Below, piece by piece: positions 52,803 through 61,318 of a stretch of DNA of 64,000 nt. The stretch's first letter is position 1. The number at the start of each line of letters is the position of its first letter. The position numbers were made by a program, and so were the translations under genes. Source of the DNA: Nocardia sp. NBC_01329 (GTDB lineage Bacteria > Actinomycetota > Actinomycetes > Mycobacteriales > Mycobacteriaceae); NCBI RefSeq assembly GCF_035956715.1, contig NZ_CP108381.1, positions 5,364,001 to 5,428,000 of the forward strand, in the 5' to 3' direction. The notes below the pieces were generated by a model. That model made no database searches. It saw only the letters and a program-made list of their open reading frames with translations, and was not told the origin of the DNA.

Positions 52803-55800
52803 TCAGCTGAGGAGTTCGTCGAGGAAGCGGATCGGGACACGGATCGCACCGAGGGTGCGGACCGTGTCCGTTCCGTCCGGCGTGGTGACCGGCAGATCAT
52901 CGCGCACCACATGCAGAATCTCGCGAACGGCGGGACCCGCGTCCAGTAACGGACGGGTCCAGCCGAGCTCGGCGCAGGTGGACAACGCGGGCGCCAGCAG
53001 CGCGGCCGCTTCACCGACCCAACCCGCTGCGGCGAGGCATTCGGCGAGCAGCAGCGACATATCGAGCTGGGCCCGGGGCCGCCCCTGTTCACCGGTGCGC
53101 CCGTGGAGCGCACGGGCATGGCGGGCCGCGCGTTCGTGCTCCTGGCGGTCCCCGGTTTCGAGCAGCGCGCGGATCATCGTGATCTCGCCGGCCTCGATAT
53201 TCAGCACGGTCGGCGCAACGTCCGGGCCGGAACTGCGGTCGCGACCCGTGAATTTCGCCAGGCCACGCGCGGTGCTGTCCGCGGCTTCCGGCCGATCGCC
53301 CGGCCCGGGCCGCACGATTCCCAGGTGGATCTGCTCGGCCCGGATATGAGCGGCCAGCCGGGACAGTTGGTGATCGGCCGCGATCCGGGAACCCTCGGCC
53401 AGCCTCACCGCGGCCGCGGTGAGGTCGCCGCGCAGAGCCTTCACCCGAGCCCCCGTGACGATGGTGGCGATCAGCGATTCGATCGGACCGATCCGGGCCA
53501 CCAGCTGGTAGCTCTCATCGAACAGCTCTTCGGCGGCAGCCAGATCACCGCGCCGGTATTCCAGTTCACCGAGCAGCCCGGCCACCGCCCGGACCCCGTG
53601 TGAGCGCGGGCCGGACCGGGTCCGCGCGGTCTCGTAGGCCTGCTGGTAGGCGCTCAGCGCGGCCGGGATATCGAGCTGTTCGTAGGCTATGAGTCCGCGA
53701 CCGCACCAGGCGAAGATCTCACCGAGCGGTTCGCGCGACCGCTCCTGGTACGGTCGCGCCCACTCCAGCATGGCCGCGGCCGCCGCGAAGTCGAATTCGC
53801 AGATCCGGACGTAGGCCTGGATATTCGCGGCCGTGGCCACCGTCCACGCCGGCAACTGGTCGGGATGCTTCAGTGATTCGGAGACCTGTTCGACGACACC
53901 GGCAGTGCGATCGTGGGAGATCTCGTCGGAAGCGGCGAGTACCGCGGCCTGGCACCGTTGTTGACGAACCTCGCCGTCGTCGTCCGGACTCCTCGACAAG
54001 ACGTTCGACAGCCGGTTCAGCGCCGATCTCGCCGCGGTGGACTGCTGCAGGTTCACATTCGCGCGGGCCACCGCCATCAGCAGTTTCGAACGCGTTGCGA
54101 CCTGCTGCACCGGTAGTTTGGAGACCGACCCGAGCAGAGTCGCGACCCGCGATCCGTCGATCAGGTCCATCCCGCCGCTCTCCAGCAGATCGAGCGCGGT
54201 CTTGAAATCGGTGCCTGCCAGGGAATGATCCACTGACTTGCGCAGCAGCTGATGTTCGGCGTACCAGCGCGCGGCCCGCCGGTGCAGGGTTTTCACCCGG
54301 CCCGGCCGGTTTCGCTCCAGCCGGGCACGCAGGTACTCGGCGAACAACGGCTGCATCCGGTACCACTCCGGATCCTCGTCGATATGCCGCACGAACAGTT
54401 CGCGCCGTTCGGCCTCTTCGAGCAGTCGAGGGGCCTCGTCGCTACCGGTGACCGCGGCGGCCAGCGACCCGTTCGCCTGCTCGATCACCGCGAGATCGGA
54501 CAGGAAGTCGAGCATCTCCGGTTCCAGGGTGTCCAGCACGTTCTCGGCCAGGTATTCGCGGATCCCGTGCCCACCCTCCGACATCCGGTCCAGCAGACCC
54601 GCCGGGTCCGGGTCGTCGCGCAGAGCGAGACTGATCAACTGGACCGCGGCCGGCCAGCCGTCGGTGGCGGTGTACATCCGGTCCACCTGATCGGAATCGA
54701 GCTCGAAACCGTTGCGCCGCACCAGGATCTCACCGGTCTCGGCCCGGGTGAGGCGCAGTTGCTCGGAATCGAGCTGCACCAGTTCGTCGTTCATCCGCAT
54801 CCGGCCCATCGGCAGGTCGGACGGGTCACGACTGGTCACCACGAACCGCAGGTGGTGACAGCCGCTGTCCAGGAGAGCCGATAGCACCCGCAGCGCGCCC
54901 GGATCACTGAGCCGATGCCAGTCGTCGATTATCACGACCACCGGTTTCCCGCTGGTGTGCAATTCGTCGATCAGACTCGAGATCGCGAACGCGACCGTAT
55001 CCGCGGGCCGTTCCTCGAGCATCTGCCCCAGCCCGGCACCGATCTCGGGCCGGACCCGGTTGACGGCCTCGATCAGATGCGCCAGGAACCAGACCTCGTT
55101 GTCGTCTCCGCTGTCGATACCGATCCAGGCGACGGGAAGATCCAATCCGGCCAGTTCGTCGCGCCACTGCGCGGCCAGCACACTCTTCCCGAATCCGGCG
55201 GGAGCGTGGATCACGGTGAGCCGGCTTCCGACGCCGTCGCGCAGGATATCCAGCAGCCGGGGCCGGCGCACCGGTTCCCGGGGCGGCGTGGCCGGGTGGA
55301 ACTTCGTCGCCGGACTCGGCGGCAGCGTGGCCGGTGAGCGTTCCAGCGCACTACCGGTCGCACCGAGCCGACCCGCGGCACCGCTGCGCGGGCCCGTCCC
55401 GCTGCCGCGTTTGCGCGCCCGGGCGACGCCGAAAGGGCTCGGCGCCGCAACGGCGTCGCCGGCGGCGATACCGCGACCCGCCATGGTGGGCGGTAGCAGC
55501 GGCCAACTCCGGCGCGCGGTCACCGCAGGCGCCCTGTCGTGTACCGGCGGTGCGGCATCGACCGCCGTAACCTCTGGATCCAGCAACGCCATCTCGTCCG
55601 GGACCTGATCGTGCGCGAGTTGCACCGCGCGCAGCATCTCACCGAATTCGTAGGCCGAGGCCGGGCGTTCCTCCAGTTCCTGGGCCATGGCCTGCTCGAT
55701 GACCGCGGCCACATCAGGCGGAATATCCTGTTCACGAAGATCGGGTACCGGCTGGGTCGTGATCCGGAGGAACTGCGCGACCACCCGTTCCCCCGCCTGC

Positions 55801-56687
55801 CTTTCGAACGCCGCATGACCGGTGAGCAGGGCGAAAAGGGTCGCCCCCAACCCGTACACATCGGAGCGCACGGTCGGTTCGGCCCCTTTGAGGACTTCCG
55901 GGGCGGTGAACGCGGGCGAACCGGTGATCTGGCTGCTCGACGTGCGGAAGCCTCCCGGCATCCGGGCGATCCCGAAATCGGTGAGCTGTGGTTCCCCGTA
56001 GGAGCTGAGCAGCACATTGGCCGGTTTCACATCCCGGTGCAGGATCCGCGTGCGATGCGCGCTCTCGATGGCACCCGCCAGTTTCACCCCGACGCGCAAG
56101 GTATCGGTCCAGCTCAGCGGGCCTACATCATGGACGAGACGTTCCAGCGACCCGTGCGTGGCGAACGGCATCACGATGAATGGCAACCCGCTCGCGGTCA
56201 CATCGACCTGGAGGATGTCGACGATATTGGGATGCCCCGAGAGCCGGCCCATGGCATGTTCTTCGCGCAGGAACCGCTCCCGGCTCTCGGAATCGAGATC
56301 GGAAGAGAGCACCTTCACCGCGACCACCCGGTCCAGCGCCCGCTGCACGCACCGGTACACGATCCCGAAACCACCGCGCCCGATCTCCTGCGCTTCGGTC
56401 AGCCCCTGCTCCGCGAGTTCCCCGGATATCCGTTCCGTTTCGTCCGGATCGGATTCCGCTGGACTCGCCACGCCCAGGGTCGGCTCGGGCGGTGTCGCCG
56501 TCTCGGATGCCCCGGATTCTCCGGACACTTCTTCGCCGGACACTTCGACCGCATCAGCGGCTTCGGCGCCACCGCGGGCACCGGCGTTTTCCGGATCAGC
56601 TGTTTCTTCCGGAACAGCGGCCCCAGCAGAGACGTAGGCGTTATCCGATTCGCGGCCCCCGGGGCCCGAACGCGTTCGTGGAGTCAT
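52803..56687 (-). CDS. Ser/Thr protein kinase fused to a MalT/STAND-type NTPase (PknK-like)
   Basis: 1294-aa signalling protein. Acidic, Ser/Glu-rich N-terminus (1-95); kinase domain (about 98-355) with IGRGGFGIVY, VAVKVLS, HRDVKPANVL, TDFGIARM and APEVLKG; Pro/Arg linker; STAND NTPase with Walker A HAPAGFGKS (about 492-500) and Walker B VVVIIDDWHRL (about 583); winged helix (DGWPAAVQLISLAL) and a long TPR-like helical C-terminus. No LuxR helix-turn-helix is visible at the end. ATG 56685-56687 with AGGTGG upstream. Same plan as mycobacterial PknK, but in a different locus. Confidence 0.88.
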   Translation of the reverse strand: MTPRTRSGPGGRESDNAYVSAGAAVPEETADPENAGARGGAEAADAVEVSGEEVSGESGASETATPPEPTLGVASPAESDPDETERISGELAEQGLTEAQEIGRGGFGIVYRCVQRALDRVVAVKVLSSDLDSESRERFLREEHAMGRLSGHPNIVDILQVDVTASGLPFIVMPFATHGSLERLVHDVGPLSWTDTLRVGVKLAGAIESAHRTRILHRDVKPANVLLSSYGEPQLTDFGIARMPGGFRTSSSQITGSPAFTAPEVLKGAEPTVRSDVYGLGATLFALLTGHAAFERQAGERVVAQFLRITTQPVPDLREQDIPPDVAAVIEQAMAQELEERPASAYEFGEMLRAVQLAHDQVPDEMALLDPEVTAVDAAPPVHDRAPAVTARRSWPLLPPTMAGRGIAAGDAVAAPSPFGVARARKRGSGTGPRSGAAGRLGATGSALERSPATLPPSPATKFHPATPPREPVRRPRLLDILRDGVGSRLTVIHAPAGFGKSVLAAQWRDELAGLDLPVAWIGIDSGDDNEVWFLAHLIEAVNRVRPEIGAGLGQMLEERPADTVAFAISSLIDELHTSGKPVVVIIDDWHRLSDPGALRVLSALLDSGCHHLRFVVTSRDPSDLPMGRMRMNDELVQLDSEQLRLTRAETGEILVRRNGFELDSDQVDRMYTATDGWPAAVQLISLALRDDPDPAGLLDRMSEGGHGIREYLAENVLDTLEPEMLDFLSDLAVIEQANGSLAAAVTGSDEAPRLLEEAERRELFVRHIDEDPEWYRMQPLFAEYLRARLERNRPGRVKTLHRRAARWYAEHQLLRKSVDHSLAGTDFKTALDLLESGGMDLIDGSRVATLLGSVSKLPVQQVATRSKLLMAVARANVNLQQSTAARSALNRLSNVLSRSPDDDGEVRQQRCQAAVLAASDEISHDRTAGVVEQVSESLKHPDQLPAWTVATAANIQAYVRICEFDFAAAAAMLEWARPYQERSREPLGEIFAWCGRGLIAYEQLDIPAALSAYQQAYETARTRSGPRSHGVRAVAGLLGELEYRRGDLAAAEELFDESYQLVARIGPIESLIATIVTGARVKALRGDLTAAAVRLAEGSRIAADHQLSRLAAHIRAEQIHLGIVRPGPGDRPEAADSTARGLAKFTGRDRSSGPDVAPTVLNIEAGEITMIRALLETGDRQEHERAARHARALHGRTGEQGRPRAQLDMSLLLAECLAAAGWVGEAAALLAPALSTCAELGWTRPLLDAGPAVREILHVVRDDLPVTTPDGTDTVRTLGAIRVPIRFLDELLS

Positions 56688-57039
56688 CTCACCACCTCGC
56701 ACTCGTAACGAATCGGCTGCGGAGGCGAATCCCGCCGCCATGGCCGTTCCGGTCTTCACCTCCAACGTAGCGCGCCCGATACCCCGATGGGTGCTTTCAT
56801 CCGGCTCGCGTGTCCTGTTCGAAGGTCTCGATTCATATCGCGCCGCACACGGCATTGGTTACCGGGACCACCCAGTAGCGAAACCGACGCAGCCACCAAC
56901 ACAGCACGATCGCAATCATCCCCAGGCATCCACAGGTCCCCGGTACTCCACGACCCGTCCATCCCAAGTCGCTGCCCTTCGCGGGCATCATGCACGCGTA
57001 CCCGCCCGGCACGGCCCATCCAGATACCGAATATCGGAT

Positions 57040-57265
57040 CGCAACCCCATGAGTCGAGTCTTACGAGACACCCCAAAGGGTTGAGGCCGTCTCGCCGTTC
57101 AGGCCTCGAAAGCGCATGCGACGTGCGGTCGGCCATCCGATGGACCGACCGTTGAGCACCTTCGGCCGAGGTGAACCCACCCAGGCCAGGGTGCGAGTCT
57201 CGAGGCCTGAACGGCGAGACTTCAGGGCCTCAACCCCCGCGCGCGCCAGCGCGCCAAAAACACAG
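57040..57265 (+). repeat. Palindromic structured repeat element, copy C (long form)
   Basis: 226 bp, nearly identical to copy A reversed. Arms 57080-57109 and 57200-57234; 90-nt interior with the same dyads (GGTCGGCCATCCGATGGACC region, CACCTTCGGCCGAGGTG). Terminal hairpin GCGCGC-GCCA-GCGCGC then CAAAAACACA. The left flank contains ATGAGTCGAGTCTTACGAGA, an 11-codon frame ending in TGA in A and C but shifted in B. Confidence 0.92.
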
Positions 57266-57275
57266 CACCTTCACA

Positions 57276-57390
57276 AACAAGCTCACCTCCCACCCTCACG
57301 AACAAGCCCACCCCTCACCCTCACGAACAAGCCCACCCCTCACCCTCACGAACAAGCCCACCCCTCACCCTCACGAACAAGCCCACACCC
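57276..57390. repeat. 25-bp tandem repeat array
   Basis: Four complete 25-bp units (57276, 57301, 57326, 57351) and a partial fifth. Unit ends CACCCTCACG and begins AACAAG; three central units are identical. Located 10 bp after copy C. No spacers, so not CRISPR. Confidence 0.95.
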
Positions 57391-57478
57391 CTATCCCCGC
57401 CGACAAGCCCGCATTTCCCACCTTTGCGATCAACTCGCACGGAAGACCCCGCGACGCCTTACATCGGCGCCGGAACAC

Positions 57479-57514
57479 GGCAACCCGCCCCACAGCTGAG
57501 TGGGACGGGTTGCC
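57479..57514 (-). terminator. Terminator after fadB
   Basis: GGCAACCCG-C-CCCAC / GTGGG-A-CGGGTTGCC: 9 + 5 bp stem with symmetric 1-nt bulges and a 6-nt loop. Confidence 0.8.
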
Positions 57515-57550
57515 GATAGCCCTACCGCCGGCTCACGGCCGACCCGGAAC

Positions 57551-59701
57551 CTACTTGCGCAGCGAAGCCGGGACCTCGAAGCGCTTGCCGTACTTCTCGG
57601 CCAGTTCGTCGGCCCGGGCCACGAAGCCCGCCTGTCCACCGGGGTAGCCGACGATGAACTGGTGGACACCACCGGTCCAGGCCGGGAACCCGATGCCGAA
57701 GATGGAGCCGATGTTGGCGTCCGCGGTGGACTCCAGAACACCTTCGTCGAAACACTTCTGCGTTTCGATGGCCTCCGCGAACAGCATGCGGTCGATCAGG
57801 TCCTGCAGCGGCACATTGAAACCGGTCGTGGTCTTGAAGTGCTCGCGCAGCTGCGGCCAGATGTTGAGCCGTTTGCCGTTCTCGTCGTACTCGTAGAAAC
57901 CGGCCTTCTCCAGGCGGCCCGGGCGGCCCTGTTCGACCATGTAGTTCACCACGTCGATGGCCGGGTGCCGTTCGGTGCCCATGGCCGCGTCGCCCGCCTT
58001 CGCGGCTTCCTCGGTCTCTCGGGCGATCTTCTGCATGAGCTTCATGTTCAGCTCGTCGGTCAGCTGCAGCGGCGGCGCCGGGTAGCCCGCCTGCGAACCG
58101 GCCTGCTCGATGGTCGCGGGCTCGATGCCCTCGCCCAGCATGGCGATCGCCTCGTTGACGAAGGTGCCGATGACGCGAGAGGTGAAGAAGCCCCGGCTGT
58201 CGTTGACAACGATCGGAGTCTTCTTGATGGCGAGGGTGTAGTCGAACACCCGGGCCAGGGCCTCATCGGAGGTCCGCTCACCCTTGATGATCTCCACCAG
58301 CGGCATCTTGTCGACCGGCGAGAAGAAGTGGATGCCGATGAAGTCTTCCTGGCGCTTCACACCTTCGGCCAGGCCGGTGATCGGCAGGGTCGAGGTGTTG
58401 GAGCCGAGCAGCGCGTCGGGGGTGACGATGTCCTCGATCTCCTGGAAGACCTTGTGCTTGAGCTCGGTGCTCTCGAAGACGGCCTCGATCACGAAGTCGA
58501 CGCCCGCGAAGTCGTCGACATCGGCGGACGGCTTGATCCGGTCGAGCAGTTCCTTGGACTTCTCCTCGGTGGTCTTGCCCCGGGACAGCGCCTTGGCCTC
58601 GATCTTCTCCGAGTAGTTCTTGCCCCGCTCGGCCGCCTCGATGGTGACGTCCTTGAGCACGACCTCGTAACCGGCCTTGGCCGATACATAGGCGATACCG
58701 GCGCCCATCATGCCCGCGCCGAGCACGCCGATCTTCTTGATCTCCTTCTTCGGCACATCGTTCGGCCGCGAACCACCGTTGTTGATGGTCTGCAGGTCGA
58801 AGAAGAAGGCCTGGATCATGTTCTTCGCGACCGGCCCGGTGAGCAGGTGCACGAAGTAGCGGGACTCGATCAGCGAGGCATCGTCGATGCCGACCTGCGA
58901 ACCCTCGACCGCCGCGGCCATGATGGCGCGCGGGGCGGGCATGTTCGCGCCCTTGATCTGCTTGCGCAGGTTGGCCGGGAAGGCCGGCAGGGTCGCGGCG
59001 AAGGACGGGCTGGCGGGGGTGCCGCCGGGGATCTTGAAGCCCTTCTTGTCCCACGGCTGCACGCCGCCCTCGGGGTTGGCCTTGATCCAGGCCTTGGCGG
59101 CGGGGACCAGTTCCTCGATCGAGCCGACCAGCTCATCGATCAGGCCGATTTCCTTGGCCTTGGCCGGCTTGTTGCGCTGGCCCTGCAGCAGGACGCCCAT
59201 GAGGGCGTTCTGCAGGCCCAGCATGCGCACGGTGCGGATGATGCCGCCGCCGGCGGGCAGCAGGCCCAGGGTGGCCTCGGGCAGGCCGATCTGGGAGCCG
59301 CGGACATCGGCCGCGATCCGGTGGTGGGTCGCGAGCGCGATCTCCAGGCCGCCGCCCAGGGCAGCACCGTTGATGGCGGCCACGACCGGCTTGCCGAGGG
59401 TCTCCAGGCGGCGCAGCGCCGACTTGATCTCGAACAGTTCTGCCATCAGCTCGGGGCCGTTGTCCGGTCCGACCTGCATCATGTTCTTCAGGTCACCACC
59501 GGCGAAGAAGGTCTTCTTCGCGGAGGTCAGCACGACACCGGTGATGTCGTCCTTCTCGGCCTCGAGCCGCTCGACCGTCGCGGTCATCGACTTCTTGTAG
59601 AGGTCGTTCATGGTGTTGGCGCCCTGGTTCGGATCGTCCATCGTCAGCACGACGATGCCGTCCGAATCCTTCTCCCAACCGATCATGTTGGCTTCGCTCA
59701 C
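57551..59701 (-). CDS. fadB: Fatty-acid oxidation complex alpha subunit (enoyl-CoA hydratase/3-hydroxyacyl-CoA dehydrogenase)
   Basis: 716-aa bifunctional beta-oxidation enzyme. N-terminal crotonase domain (about 1-190) with GGDLKNMMQ, NGAALGGGLEIALATHHRIA and PEATLGLLPAGGG; C-terminal NAD-binding HADH domain from about 325 (IGVLGAGMMGAGIAYVSAKA), catalytic His in IGIHFFSPVDKMPL. GTG 59701 with AGGAGA 9 nt upstream. Behind fadA (114-bp gap), forming the trifunctional complex. Orthologous in type to mycobacterial FadB. A 739-aa antisense frame is a shadow. Confidence 0.95.
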   Translation of the reverse strand: MSEANMIGWEKDSDGIVVLTMDDPNQGANTMNDLYKKSMTATVERLEAEKDDITGVVLTSAKKTFFAGGDLKNMMQVGPDNGPELMAELFEIKSALRRLETLGKPVVAAINGAALGGGLEIALATHHRIAADVRGSQIGLPEATLGLLPAGGGIIRTVRMLGLQNALMGVLLQGQRNKPAKAKEIGLIDELVGSIEELVPAAKAWIKANPEGGVQPWDKKGFKIPGGTPASPSFAATLPAFPANLRKQIKGANMPAPRAIMAAAVEGSQVGIDDASLIESRYFVHLLTGPVAKNMIQAFFFDLQTINNGGSRPNDVPKKEIKKIGVLGAGMMGAGIAYVSAKAGYEVVLKDVTIEAAERGKNYSEKIEAKALSRGKTTEEKSKELLDRIKPSADVDDFAGVDFVIEAVFESTELKHKVFQEIEDIVTPDALLGSNTSTLPITGLAEGVKRQEDFIGIHFFSPVDKMPLVEIIKGERTSDEALARVFDYTLAIKKTPIVVNDSRGFFTSRVIGTFVNEAIAMLGEGIEPATIEQAGSQAGYPAPPLQLTDELNMKLMQKIARETEEAAKAGDAAMGTERHPAIDVVNYMVEQGRPGRLEKAGFYEYDENGKRLNIWPQLREHFKTTTGFNVPLQDLIDRMLFAEAIETQKCFDEGVLESTADANIGSIFGIGFPAWTGGVHQFIVGYPGGQAGFVARADELAEKYGKRFEVPASLRK

Positions 59702-59815
59702 GGTTTTTCTGTCTCCTGAGGAATGGGCGATGTTCGCAGGCCCTGCGTGGTTACACAAGCTGCCGCCGCCGGGCCTGACCCGAACATCGCGAGGTGAGAA
59801 TGAATTCGGTCGGCG

Positions 59816-61027
<1,212 letters not shown>

Positions 61028-61192
61028 ATCGGAATGTCCCTTCGTAGGAATACGCCCGCCCCACCTGGTTGGGCAGACGCGAGTTACCTCGCCGACCGGC
61101 CGTTCGACCGACCGTATTCAGTTGGCAGCGCTGACGGGCAGATCACCCGCGCGGGCATACGCTGTACAAACCACGGCACAGGCCAGCTAGGG

Positions 61193-61212
61193 GGTACCGA
61201 GCGGCCCGTACC
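61193..61212 (-). promoter_or_regulatory. Dyad upstream of fadA
   Basis: GGTAC-N10-GTACC inverted repeat in the 291-bp spacer between fadA and dnaX (61028-61318), which has no other recognised content. Could be a fatty-acid regulator site; the regulator is unknown. Confidence 0.3.
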
Positions 61213-61318
61213 TCACGGCCCACCATAGAACCTCGTCTCGCCGAAGTCCGCAGCTACCCGCCCATACTACCGCCGAATGCGAACTCCGGTTAACTTAACG
61301 TGGTCGAGACGGTGCTTG

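Larger units (their letters stand above)
56688..57550. other. 863-bp gene-free region with repeats
   Basis: From left: kinase promoter region and a stretch without recognised content (56688-57039), copy C of the repeat element (57040-57265), a 25-bp tandem array (57276-57390) and a strong hairpin (57479-57514). Small open frames through the element (for example from 57136 on the minus strand) are rejected. Confidence 0.65.

Noticed and set aside
57276..57390. CRISPR-like array
   Set aside because: Units are contiguous with no spacers and no cas genes nearby.
57500..59719. 739-aa plus-strand open frame
   Set aside because: Antisense to fadB, which shows both enzyme domains.
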